Assembly: GCA_016703895.1 (NCBI GenBank)
Contig: JADJBE010000006.1
Location: 191,800-255,799, forward strand
Direction of reading: 5' to 3'
Length of the DNA: 64,000 nt
Origin: Pseudomonadota bacterium
GTDB taxonomy: Bacteria; Pseudomonadota; Gammaproteobacteria; Steroidobacterales; Steroidobacteraceae
Shown piece after piece: positions 18,022 to 26,699 of this stretch. A program made the translations under genes and the position numbers. Each line of letters starts with the position of its first letter. The first letter of the stretch is position 1. The notes beneath the pieces were generated by a model. It worked only from the letters and a program-made list of their open reading frames with translations, did not search any database and had not been told where the DNA came from.

Positions 18022-18978
18022 ATGTCTACGCAAGCCGCTGCCCCACAAAGCAAACTCATGAGCCTGCTGTATCGCCCGCCGTGGGTGGGACTGCTCGCCT
18101 TCATCATCGTGTTCGTCGTGCAGGCGCTCGGTCACACCGTGATGATCGTGATGGAAGATGTCTGGCCTGGCGCGGACTACGTCTATCAGTCGGCGTTTGC
18201 GATGGGCCTATTTGGTGCGGTGTTGCTGTTCCTCGGCATGCGTCATACCAATGAAGTTTCCGCCACCTGGTATGGCTTCTGGGCCGGCACTTTTCTCTGG
18301 ACCGGCTGGGTCGAGTTTTCGTTCGTCTGGTCCGCTAACTATTTAGCCGTGCCGGATCTGATGGACAAAGCAGTTGCCGGTGCTATTGCGACCAAGGCCG
18401 AGTATCTCGTGATGATGTCGTCACTGGGCATCATGGGCGCGACACTGGCGTATTTTCTGTTGAACAAAGAAACCAAATGCAATTTCTTTCTTTGGTTTCA
18501 GCGCAACGCAGGTCTCAAGACCGGTAAACCGACATCCGGTCATCAGCGAAATTTCGCAGCGATCACAGCACTCGAGACAATCTATGTCATCTGGTTTTTC
18601 TATCTCCTGCTGCTATTCATGTATGACGAGAACATTCTCGGCGAACGTCACCCCGTCACGTATGGCATCTTTTTTCTCAACGTGATCTGGACCGTCTATC
18701 TGTTTCAACGTCTGATGCGGTTCTGGAAGGTGACCACCGCCATTCGCTATGGAATCCCCACCGCCATCATCGCCTGGAATACGGTCGAGATTGCCGGCCG
18801 CTGGCATCTGTTCACCGAGTTCTGGGAGCATCCGCAGGATTTCGCGCTCGAGATGAGCCTGTTCACACTTGGTGTGATCATCGCCGGCATCCTGGCGGTG
18901 CGTACGCCGGCGCACAAGAAAGCCGAGCTTTCGCGACAGGAGATGGACGGAGTGCAGAAGCAGCCAGCGCAGAGCTGA
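18022..18978 (+). CDS. Unknown multi-spanning membrane protein
   Basis: A 318-residue protein with about eight predicted membrane helices (for example 'VGLLAFIIVFVVQALGHTVMI', 'AFAMGLFGAVLLFLGM', 'ETIYVIWFFYLLLLFMY') and a charged cytosolic C-terminus. I do not recognise a family. Several Trp, His and acidic residues lie in or near membrane segments ('FLWTGWVEFSF', 'NTVEIAGRWHLF'), which could bind metal or cofactor, but no standard motif is seen. GGAG lies seven bases before the ATG. It is divergent from the CpxAR-like pair and borders the multiheme cytochrome locus, so it may be an envelope-stress target or part of that locus; neither is shown. Confidence 0.75.
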   Translation: MSTQAAAPQSKLMSLLYRPPWVGLLAFIIVFVVQALGHTVMIVMEDVWPGADYVYQSAFAMGLFGAVLLFLGMRHTNEVSATWYGFWAGTFLWTGWVEFSFVWSANYLAVPDLMDKAVAGAIATKAEYLVMMSSLGIMGATLAYFLLNKETKCNFFLWFQRNAGLKTGKPTSGHQRNFAAITALETIYVIWFFYLLLLFMYDENILGERHPVTYGIFFLNVIWTVYLFQRLMRFWKVTTAIRYGIPTAIIAWNTVEIAGRWHLFTEFWEHPQDFALEMSLFTLGVIIAGILAVRTPAHKKAELSRQEMDGVQKQPAQS

Positions 18979-18999
18979 TCGGTCGCCGCTCAGGCTCGG

Positions 19000-19572
19000 T
19001 CAGGGGCGGTCGCGCGCGAATCGGGCCAGCGCGTCACGCTGGTCGCTCCACAGTGCAAACGACAGCGGTTGTGCAGCGTCTTCGTAGAACGCCGACAGTT
19101 GTTCGCTCGCAGCGATATAGGCGAGTGTTGCCGCGTCGATCGCATAGGCAATCGTGGTGAACTTGGGCACCGCGGGAGGCAGCAGCCGCGGATCTGACTG
19201 CAGTTCGATGGGTACTTCCGCCAGCGGTTGCGGCCTGACATCACGTCCGTCCGCCAAGATCACCAGTTTGCGGTTGCCGGCGAGCGATTCATCGTTGACG
19301 CGCTCATCGATCGTTGACCATCGGTAGGCGATTAGGGCCAGCGTGAACTTGCCGGCCACATCGCGTTCGACCGCAACCAGCGTGATGTAGTCGCGCACAT
19401 TGGCTGCAATGTCGCGCCGCTCGCGAGCGAATACCAGGGGTTTGTCGACCACAGTCAGCGTGACGCCGCTGCGTTGGTCGAGATGCGTGGCAGGCTCTGG
19501 TGGCGGCAGTGCGGTGCAGGCGCCGCACAGCACCAGGCAAGCAGACAGGCAGGCACCGAGTAGCGGGCGCAT
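19000..19572 (-). CDS. Hypothetical lipoprotein at the end of the cytochrome operon
   Basis: A 190-residue protein beginning at ATG 19572 with a signal 'MRPLLGACLSACLVLCGAC', a cysteine-ending lipobox-like site followed by a proline-rich linker. The rest is mixed alpha/beta with no family I can name ('YITLVAVERDVAGKFTLALIAYRWSTIDE'). The frame continues further upstream into the beta-barrel gene, but the signal peptide fixes the likely start. It lies 14 bp after the beta-barrel gene and is probably the last gene of the cytochrome operon, so it may be an accessory factor for the outer-membrane complex. That role is inference from position. Confidence 0.7.
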   Translation of the reverse strand: MRPLLGACLSACLVLCGACTALPPPEPATHLDQRSGVTLTVVDKPLVFARERRDIAANVRDYITLVAVERDVAGKFTLALIAYRWSTIDERVNDESLAGNRKLVILADGRDVRPQPLAEVPIELQSDPRLLPPAVPKFTTIAYAIDAATLAYIAASEQLSAFYEDAAQPLSFALWSDQRDALARFARDRP

Positions 19573-19586
19573 CGTAGCTCGCGCGC

Positions 19587-21980
19587 TCAGAAGCTCAGCC
19601 GGTAGCCGAGACCAAAATAGTAACGTTTGGACTTTTCTGTCTCGACCGGCAACAGGTCGCGGGTGCCCAGTTCGGCACCGGCTTCGAACTCGATCCACGT
19701 TCGTCCCTTCTGATAGTCGAGGCGCAGCGTGGGAACGTACAAGAGTTCCTTGGACGAATCCAGTTCAGACTTGCGGCGGTCGACGCGCAGACGTGGACCG
19801 AATCGCCAGGCGCCTCCCACCGGCAAGCGCGTCGCGAGCCCGACTGACTCGATCTTGTTATTGCCGGAATCCTGTGTGCGCAGTTGCAACACCCACCAGT
19901 CGCTCGATTTCCACAGACTCGAGCCACTCAGTTGCAGTTGTAATGTCTTGTCGAGCCCGGTTGCCGGTGTGGCTTCGACACCGCCTGACGCGTCGCTGGC
20001 GGCCGTGCGGCTCGCGAACGCGTCGAAACTGAACTCGAACCGCTCGCCCAGCGGTCGTGACAGCGACACGGAGTACGCATCGCTCAGTGGCGTGCGGTCT
20101 TCCGCAAATCGCCGGATCTCCTCCGAGCTGAACAGGCCAAGCAGTTCATCGAGCGTGGCCACCGGTTGCCCGATCAGGGCATTCCGTGTCGTCAGCACCG
20201 GCGTCTGTCGATGGTCGAGGTTGAAGCTCAAAGACCAGCGGGCGGGCAGTGCCCAACTACCCATCAACACGACGCTGTTGAGCTGCTGGTAAAAGAAATC
20301 GTAGTCGACTAGGCCCACGACTGTCCGGCCCGGCACAAAATAGCGGGTCTCAAAGCCGACCGCGCGGCGATCAGTTTCGCCGGCGTATTTCTGCGCGACG
20401 AGGTAGGTGCTGAAATCCCAGTGCTCACGGAACGGGCCGAAGTCGGCAGAAATGCCGACGAACTGGCGGTCCGTCTGCGGGCTGTTGCGGGTGGATTCCA
20501 CCGGCAGGCCGGCCGCGACATTGATCGCCATTCTCGGTCGAAGTTGGTAGGAGCCGAACAACCCGTCGAAGGTGCCGAGCAGTCCGCCGGAGTTGCGAGA
20601 CTGGCGACCGAAGCGCGCTGCCATGCCGCGCTCGCGATCGGTCAGTTCGATGAACGCTGCGGAGACGCGAGTTTGGTCGCCCGGGCCGTTGGTCAACATG
20701 TCTTTCGAATAGCCCGCCGATAGCCGCGCAACGAAGTCGTACTGCTCGCCGCGCCGCCGCGCGATTACATCGCCGTCGGTGTAAACAGCGTTCTGAGTCT
20801 GTTGTGACGTCGAGGCGTCTTCTGTAGTTAGCGAATTGTTCTCCCAGCGATAGGTCTGTGCCGCGCCGCCCGTGACTTTCCAGGCCGAGTCGTCCACGCC
20901 GCCACCGCGGGTGCCCGGTTTGCCGGCTAGCCCTGCTGTTGCCAACGCGCGCAGGCGCTTCTTGATGCGGCCAGCCGCGTCACCGTCGGCGTAGCGCCGC
21001 AAATACTCCTCGTACTCGGCCTTGGCGTGCGCCAGCTGCCCGGCGCGTTCGCGAGTCAGTCCTAACATCTCCTGTGCGCGCGACCGGTCCTTGTATTCGG
21101 GCTGGCGCGTCAGCTTCGTCAGCAGTTCCGTTGCCTTGGGATAGTCGCGACGGCTCATTGCCTTGCGTGCCGCGTCCATGATCTTGCCGCGTTCGTCATC
21201 CGGCAGGGCCGGATCGACGGGTACGGTCGCGGCTACGCCCGGCGCCGAACTGCCTGGCTCGCCGGTGGGCGTCGCCTCGTCGTCAATGCCGAGCCATGCG
21301 CGGGAGTACTGCTGCTGCGCGGCCGCCAGCAAGCGGTCGGCATCCGCCCGACGTACGATGGGCCCGGCGCGCAGGCGATACCACTTGGTCGCCTCGAGCT
21401 CGACCGTCGAAACATAGATATTGGTCTTGAGCAGTGCCTGCGCGGCGTCGATTTCAGCTTGCTCGAATGCGGTGGTAGAAGACTCCAGATTGATTGCGTA
21501 GCCGCTCGTTGGCTCGTCGGTTTCGATGATCATCATCTTCGCCTTACCGGCGAATGCGTTCAGGATCCTGACTCTGATGCCGCGACCGTTGGTGGTGGGC
21601 GCAATCACGAAGTTGTAGTCGCGCGACCACTCGAGGATCATTGCAGCGTCGCTAGGTCCCGCTTCCTCCAGGCGAGCGGTACGCACCAGCCGGCTATCGC
21701 CGCCGACGGTGGGTAGCTCACCCGCGATCGGGCGTGTGCCGACGCCACAATCCTGGCCCAGGCGCAGGCGAATCCGCACTTTGGTGCCGAAGTCGAGCGG
21801 GTCGTGCGACATGTAGCGCACGCTGCAGTTGAACTGCACCTGCACGTCGACGTTGCGTTCGCCGTCGTTGGCCTCGACGAAGTCGATCAGGCGGATTGGA
21901 GCCTGTGCCTGAGCGTTTCCACAAACCATCGCGAGCACGAAGGCCAGCGCCCCGAAAGCGCCGGTCCGCGTTCGCCCCAA
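19587..21980 (-). CDS. Outer-membrane beta-barrel protein with SPOR-like and TPR domains (putative porin of cytochrome conduit)
   Basis: A protein of about 797 residues if started at TTG 21980, which gives a signal peptide ending 'CGNAQAQA'; an ATG at 22046 would overlap the cytochrome gene by 56 bp. After an N-terminal beta domain comes a SPOR-like segment ('WYRLRAGPIVRRADADRLLAAAQQQY'), two or three TPR-like helices ('DYPKATELLTKL', 'AHAKAEYEEYLRRYADGDAA'), then about 450 residues of alternating polar/aromatic strands ending in 'YYFGLGYRLSF', the terminal Phe of outer-membrane barrels. It follows the 45-CXXCH cytochrome gene directly. By analogy with porin-cytochrome conduits (MtrAB, PCC) it could be the barrel that houses or exports a cytochrome, but sequence similarity to MtrB is not evident to me. 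Confidence 0.7.
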   Translation of the reverse strand: MGRTRTGAFGALAFVLAMVCGNAQAQAPIRLIDFVEANDGERNVDVQVQFNCSVRYMSHDPLDFGTKVRIRLRLGQDCGVGTRPIAGELPTVGGDSRLVRTARLEEAGPSDAAMILEWSRDYNFVIAPTTNGRGIRVRILNAFAGKAKMMIIETDEPTSGYAINLESSTTAFEQAEIDAAQALLKTNIYVSTVELEATKWYRLRAGPIVRRADADRLLAAAQQQYSRAWLGIDDEATPTGEPGSSAPGVAATVPVDPALPDDERGKIMDAARKAMSRRDYPKATELLTKLTRQPEYKDRSRAQEMLGLTRERAGQLAHAKAEYEEYLRRYADGDAAGRIKKRLRALATAGLAGKPGTRGGGVDDSAWKVTGGAAQTYRWENNSLTTEDASTSQQTQNAVYTDGDVIARRRGEQYDFVARLSAGYSKDMLTNGPGDQTRVSAAFIELTDRERGMAARFGRQSRNSGGLLGTFDGLFGSYQLRPRMAINVAAGLPVESTRNSPQTDRQFVGISADFGPFREHWDFSTYLVAQKYAGETDRRAVGFETRYFVPGRTVVGLVDYDFFYQQLNSVVLMGSWALPARWSLSFNLDHRQTPVLTTRNALIGQPVATLDELLGLFSSEEIRRFAEDRTPLSDAYSVSLSRPLGERFEFSFDAFASRTAASDASGGVEATPATGLDKTLQLQLSGSSLWKSSDWWVLQLRTQDSGNNKIESVGLATRLPVGGAWRFGPRLRVDRRKSELDSSKELLYVPTLRLDYQKGRTWIEFEAGAELGTRDLLPVETEKSKRYYFGLGYRLSF

Positions 21981-21990
21981 AACGCGCGCA

Positions 21991-24900
21991 TCAGTTGAAT
22001 TGGCTGGCTGTGACACGGTGTTGCGGGCCGTTGCGACGCGTGGCAATCGTAGTCAGCGTCGAGTCGGTGTAGATGTGGCAGGCGCCCGAACAATTGCGCA
22101 ATTCGCTCACCGTGTAACGGGTGGTCGGGTTGTTGGTCTTCTTGTGCGGATCAGCCTTGTACTTGTTCGTATGACAGCCCGCGCAGGAGTTTGCGTAGGC
22201 CGGTGTACGCCATACCGCTTGATCCGTATTCGTGCTATGGCATTGAGTGCAAGACAGATTGCCACGATGATCGCCCGGATAGTTAGCCGAGGTGTGGCGG
22301 AAGCTGAGCGGCGTCCAGGCATTGACGGTGTGACACACGTTGCACTCGCGCGCCGTGGTCATGTGGCCGGTCGGTTTGCCGGTAGCTGTCGAGCCGTTGT
22401 GGCAGTTGCCGCAGCCACCGGTGACGCCAGCGTGGTCAAAGCCCGCTGGACGCCAAGCCACAGTCGAGTGGCAAGCGTCGCACTCGGCCGTGGTCGGCAA
22501 GTGATTAGTCGGCTTGCCAGTCGAGCGCACGCCGTTATGGCAGGTGCTGCAAGTGCCGGGCGCAACGCCCGCATGGTCAAATTGCGCCGGTGTCCACGCT
22601 GTCGTCACGTGACAGGTCTCGCAGGTGTTGGCGCTGGGTATGTGATTAGTGCCCTTGCCGGTGGCAATCGTACCGTTGTGACAGCTGAAGCAGCTGCCGG
22701 TGACCTGCGTGTGATCGACGCGCGTTGCCGGCCGCCAGGTCGTGGTCGAGTGGCACGCCTCGCAGGTGTTGCTGGATCTGATGTGCCCAGTGTTCTTGCC
22801 GGTGGCCTGCGAGCCGTTGTGGCAGTTGCTGCAATTGTTAGTGATGCCAGCATGGCTGAAGGTCGCCGGGCGCCATGCGTTGGTCGTGTGACAGGTCTCG
22901 CAGGTGTTGTTCGATGCAATGTGGTTGACGTTCTTGCCGGTCGCTGCGGTGCCGTTGTGGCAACTAAAGCATGTACCGCTAACCTGCGTGTGATCGACGC
23001 GTGTCGCCGGCCGCCAGGTCACGACACTGTGGCAACTCTCGCAGGTATTGCTGGAGCTGATATGGCCCGTATTCTTGCCCGTGGCCGTCGTACCGTTGTG
23101 GCAGCTCGCACAATTGCCGGTGATGCCGTTGTGACTGAAGTTGGCCGGGCGCCAGGCATTCGATGTATGGCATGTTTCGCAGTTGTTGTCCGAGGCGATG
23201 TGGGCCGTGCCCTTGCCGGTGGCTGTCGTACCGTTGTGGCAACTGAAACAGCTTCCTGTGACCTGCGTGTGATCGACGCGTGTGGCGGGACGCCAGGTGA
23301 CGACACTGTGGCAACTTTCGCAGGTATTGCTGGAGTTGATATGCGCCGTATTCTTGCCCGTCGCCGTCGTGCCATTGTGGCAACTCACGCAATTGCCGGT
23401 GATGCCGTTGTGACTAAAGTTGGCCGGACGCCGGGCATTGGTTGTATGGCAAGTCTCGCAACTGTTGTTTGAGCTGATGTGCGTGGCATTCTTGCCAGTC
23501 GCTGTAGTGCCGTTGTGGCAGCTGAAGCAATTGTTGGTTATGCCGGCATGGCTGAACGTTGCAGGCCGCCACGCGTTGCTCGTGTGGCAGGTCTCGCAGG
23601 TGTTGTTCGACGCGATATGGGTCACGCCCTTGCCGGTGGCCGTCGTGCCATTGTGACAACTGAAACAGCTTCCCGTGACCTGCGTGTGATCGACTCTAGT
23701 GACCGGCCGCCAGGTGACGACACTATGGCAGCTCTCACAGGTATTGCTCGAATTGACGTGCGTCGCGTGCTTGCCGGTGGCCGTGGTGCCGTTGTGGCAG
23801 CTGGCGCAATTACCGGTGATGCCGGCGTGATTAAAGTTCGCGGGCTGCCAGGCAGTGGTTGAGTGGCAGGTCTCGCAACTGTTGTCGGACGCGATATGCG
23901 TCACGCCCTTGCCGGTGGCTGTCGTACCGTTGTGGCAACTGAAACAGTTACCCGTGACCTGCGTGTGATCGACTCTAGTGACCGGCCGCCAAGTGACGAC
24001 ACTATGGCAGTTTTCGCAGGTATTGCTGGAGTTGATATGTGCCGTATTCTTGCCCGCGGCCGTTGTGCCATTGTGGCAGCTGGCGCAGTTACCGGTGATG
24101 CCGTTGTGATTGAAGTTCGCCGGCTGCCAGGCGCTCGTCGTGTGGCACGATTCACAACTGTTATCTGCGACGATGTGCACCGCGCTCTTGCCCGTCGCAA
24201 GCGTACCGTTGTGACAGCTGAAACAACTGCCAGTAACCTGGGTGTGATCGACGCGTGTAGCCGGGACCCAAGTGGCTACGCTGTGACAAGATTCGCAGCT
24301 ATTGCTGCTGCGAATATGTGCGGCATTCTTACCCGTGGCCGTCGTGCCATTGTGGCAGCTGATGCAATTACCCGTGACACCGTTGTGATTGAAATTGGCA
24401 GGTGTCCACGCGCTAGTCGCATGGCACGACTCACAACTATTGTCCGACACGATATGGTTTGCGTTCTTGCCGGTAGCGGTCGTGCCGTTGTGACAGCTGA
24501 AGCAACTGCCGACTACCTGCGCGTGATCGACGCGAGTTGCGGGTTGCCATGCCACCACCGAGTGACACGACTCACAGCTGTTACTCGATGCAATATGTCG
24601 GTCGTTCTTGCCGACGGCGCGAATACCGTTGTGGCAGCTCGCGCAGCTGCCGGTGATGCCGTCGTGACTGAAGTTCGCTGGCTGCCAGGCAGTCGTCGTA
24701 TGGCAGGACCCGCAGCTCGAGGTGGTGGGAATGTGGTTAGTACTCTTGCCAGTGGCGACCGTGCCGTTGTGGCAGGACTCGCAACTGCCGATGACCTGCG
24801 CGTGGTCGACGCGGGTATAGGGCCGCCATGCATTGACGCTATGGCAGGACTCGCAGCTGTTACTCGAATTGATATGCGTGGCGTTCTTGCCCGTGGCGCG

Positions 24901-25416
24901 CGTGCCATTGTGGCAACTTGAGCAGCCGCCGGTGATGCCGGCATGGTCAAAGGTAGCGGGTTGCCATGCGGTGGTCTTGTGGCAGGTTTCGCAGCCGGCA
25001 GTTGTCGGGATATGGCCCGCTGGCTTGCCGACAGCTTGCACGTTGTTGTGGCAGGTTGCGCAGCTACCCAACGCCTCGGCGTGCTCGAAATTGACGGCGG
25101 GGGCAAAGGTGCTGGCGTTGTGGCAGGACTGGCAGCGCTCCGTGCTGAGAATATGGCCAGAGGGCTTCGGTGCCGCGTTGACGCGCGTGCCTTTGGCATG
25201 ACAGGCGGAGCACTCGCGCGGCGTCCCCTTGAAAACGGCGTTCACATGGCAGGACTCGCATGCGGCAACCTGGTGCTTGCCTTCGAGCTCAAAGCCGGTG
25301 GTAACGTGATCGAAGCCGGGATTGGTCGTGGCGGACAGCGCAGTGACGCTGGCCGCAAGTAACAGCCAGATTGCAATGAATGCTCGCCACAGTGTGTTCT
25401 TGCCTGCTGCCGTCAT
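21991..25416 (-). CDS. Giant multiheme c-type cytochrome with 45 CXXCH motifs
   Basis: A predicted secreted protein of 1,141 residues from ATG 25416, which overlaps the upstream cytochrome stop as ATGA and gives a signal peptide ending 'TALSATTNPG'. By hand count it has 45 CXXCH heme-attachment motifs plus one CSGACH near the C-terminus. Nearly all motifs are 23 or 24 residues apart, and each unit carries one more histidine 12-13 residues after the CXXCH (GKxxTHI, FxHxGIT or RVDHxQV), suitable as the distal ligand for bis-His heme. The middle is a higher-order repeat of four hemes per 93 residues; the N-terminal two hemes resemble units of the neighbouring cytochrome. No membrane anchor or lipobox is visible. 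It is likely periplasmic or extracellular and may act as a molecular wire. The gene is intact. Confidence 0.9.
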   Translation of the reverse strand: MTAAGKNTLWRAFIAIWLLLAASVTALSATTNPGFDHVTTGFELEGKHQVAACESCHVNAVFKGTPRECSACHAKGTRVNAAPKPSGHILSTERCQSCHNASTFAPAVNFEHAEALGSCATCHNNVQAVGKPAGHIPTTAGCETCHKTTAWQPATFDHAGITGGCSSCHNGTRATGKNATHINSSNSCESCHSVNAWRPYTRVDHAQVIGSCESCHNGTVATGKSTNHIPTTSSCGSCHTTTAWQPANFSHDGITGSCASCHNGIRAVGKNDRHIASSNSCESCHSVVAWQPATRVDHAQVVGSCFSCHNGTTATGKNANHIVSDNSCESCHATSAWTPANFNHNGVTGNCISCHNGTTATGKNAAHIRSSNSCESCHSVATWVPATRVDHTQVTGSCFSCHNGTLATGKSAVHIVADNSCESCHTTSAWQPANFNHNGITGNCASCHNGTTAAGKNTAHINSSNTCENCHSVVTWRPVTRVDHTQVTGNCFSCHNGTTATGKGVTHIASDNSCETCHSTTAWQPANFNHAGITGNCASCHNGTTATGKHATHVNSSNTCESCHSVVTWRPVTRVDHTQVTGSCFSCHNGTTATGKGVTHIASNNTCETCHTSNAWRPATFSHAGITNNCFSCHNGTTATGKNATHISSNNSCETCHTTNARRPANFSHNGITGNCVSCHNGTTATGKNTAHINSSNTCESCHSVVTWRPATRVDHTQVTGSCFSCHNGTTATGKGTAHIASDNNCETCHTSNAWRPANFSHNGITGNCASCHNGTTATGKNTGHISSSNTCESCHSVVTWRPATRVDHTQVSGTCFSCHNGTAATGKNVNHIASNNTCETCHTTNAWRPATFSHAGITNNCSNCHNGSQATGKNTGHIRSSNTCEACHSTTTWRPATRVDHTQVTGSCFSCHNGTIATGKGTNHIPSANTCETCHVTTAWTPAQFDHAGVAPGTCSTCHNGVRSTGKPTNHLPTTAECDACHSTVAWRPAGFDHAGVTGGCGNCHNGSTATGKPTGHMTTARECNVCHTVNAWTPLSFRHTSANYPGDHRGNLSCTQCHSTNTDQAVWRTPAYANSCAGCHTNKYKADPHKKTNNPTTRYTVSELRNCSGACHIYTDSTLTTIATRRNGPQHRVTASQFN
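22700..24940 (-). repeat. 279-bp tandem repeat array inside the 45-heme cytochrome gene
   Basis: The segment encoding 'TRVDHTQV' recurs with marker positions 22711, 22990, 23269, 23686, 23965, 24244, 24523 and 24802. All spacings are exactly 279 bp except one of 417 bp (279 + 138), where an extra two-heme unit of 46 codons is present. Each 279-bp unit encodes 93 residues and four CXXCH motifs. Bases as well as residues are strongly conserved between copies, which points to recent tandem duplication or gene conversion. Boundaries are approximate. Confidence 0.85.
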
Positions 25417-26699
25417 TGGATGCGCGCACCTTTGAAGGTGATCGTCGAGTGGCAGCGCTGGCACTGCATACCAAACTGCCCCAGATGAATGTCGTCACGC
25501 CGGTGACATGCCGCGCAGTCCTTCGCGAGTTTTACTTCTGCCGCCGGCTGGCGATGACAATCGACGCACTTCGCCTTGCCGTGCGCGCCGGTTAGCGCAA
25601 AGCCTGTTTGTTTCTGGTGATCGAATTCCCAGCTGGTCCAGCTGTTGGACGAATGACAGTCCGCGCAGTCGCGCCCGAGTCCGCCCTTGTGCACGTCGTT
25701 CTGCTTGTGGCAGTCCACACACTGAGTGGGTGCTCCCTTAAAGGCCTTGGACGCATGGCACTGAGCGCAGCTAACAAGCACGTGCATGCCTAGCAACGGG
25801 AAGTCAGTCAGATCGTGGTCGAAACGAATGTCCTTGCGCCAAGCTTCATTGCTATGGCAGTTGTCGCACGCGCCCTTCAATTGCCCACCGTGTGGGTCGT
25901 CGGCCGTGTGGCAACTGCGGCAGTCGGTGCCGAGTTTTTGCTTGGCGACATCAGCTGTGTGGCAGGCGTGACAGTCGAGCTTGGCGTGCGCGCCAAGCAA
26001 GGTGTACTTTGCCTTCACGAAATGGTCGTACTCGAGGCCGCTCCAGCGATCATTGCCGTGGCAGTCGTTGCACTTGTCGCCGAATCGACCGGCGTGCGAA
26101 TCATCTGCCCGGTGGCAACCGACGCAGGTATTCTCAATCTTGTCCTCGAAGCGCCCGCTCGTGTGACAGCTGCCGCACTCGAGCGAATTGTGTCGCCCGA
26201 GCAGCGCGAAGCCCGTCTCTTTGGCGTGATCGAATTTCGAGGTCTTCCAGTCTGTCTGCGTGTGGCACTCGGCGCAGTTTTCGCCGCGTGAACCACGATG
26301 CACGTCATCCGGCATGTGACAGGCTACACAGCGTGTCGGTGTCCCGTCGTACTTGCCGCCAACGTGACAGGCATTACAGCGCACTTCGCGGTGCGCGCCC
26401 TGTAGCGCAAAGTCTGTCTCGGCGTGATCGAACTTCGCGCCGCTCCAAGTCGCGGAATTATGGCAACTGCCGCAATCGTCCTTGAGTTGACCACGGTGCA
26501 GATCATCATCTTTGTGACAGGCTGCGCAGGTCCGCGGTGCATCACGCAGTTTCTTGTTAGGATTGTGGCAAGACACGCACGTCAGTCCACGATGAGCGCC
26601 TTCAAGATTGAAGTCCGTACCGGTGTGATCAAAGGTGGCGCGATCGAACTTGACGATGTCGGCCGCGCGCCCGGATGTTCGCTGTGACACGCCTTGCAC
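25413..26699 (-). CDS. Multiheme cytochrome c, main part (18 CXXCH), 5' end frameshifted
   Basis: This frame encodes 18 CXXCH motifs in repeats of about three hemes, each with 'FDHxxTxFxLxGAHxxxxCxxCH' followed by 'CxxCHxxDDxHxGxxxxxCxxCH', a pattern seen in periplasmic cytochromes of extracellular electron transfer loci. It lacks a signal peptide. The missing N-terminus, with three more CXXCH motifs, lies directly upstream in another frame; the join is near 26670-26674. Together they would make a 21-heme periplasmic cytochrome. The GTG at 26699 is not a convincing natural start because 'RAADIVKFDRATFDH' is internal sequence of the family. The stop overlaps the next cytochrome start. It could hand electrons from the b-type membrane protein to the 45-heme protein. 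Confidence 0.8.
   Translation of the reverse strand: MQGVSQRTSGRAADIVKFDRATFDHTGTDFNLEGAHRGLTCVSCHNPNKKLRDAPRTCAACHKDDDLHRGQLKDDCGSCHNSATWSGAKFDHAETDFALQGAHREVRCNACHVGGKYDGTPTRCVACHMPDDVHRGSRGENCAECHTQTDWKTSKFDHAKETGFALLGRHNSLECGSCHTSGRFEDKIENTCVGCHRADDSHAGRFGDKCNDCHGNDRWSGLEYDHFVKAKYTLLGAHAKLDCHACHTADVAKQKLGTDCRSCHTADDPHGGQLKGACDNCHSNEAWRKDIRFDHDLTDFPLLGMHVLVSCAQCHASKAFKGAPTQCVDCHKQNDVHKGGLGRDCADCHSSNSWTSWEFDHQKQTGFALTGAHGKAKCVDCHRQPAAEVKLAKDCAACHRRDDIHLGQFGMQCQRCHSTITFKGARIQ

Noticed and set aside
22000..24921. Long plus-strand reading frames (490 and 352 codons) opposite the giant cytochrome
   Set aside because: They mirror the repeated cytochrome codons and yield Arg/Val/Ala-rich sequence without motifs; the minus-strand frame has signal peptide and 45 CXXCH.
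22700..24940. CRISPR-like periodic repeats
   Set aside because: The period is 279 bp, the repeats are in-frame protein modules, and there are no short direct repeats with unique spacers or cas genes.
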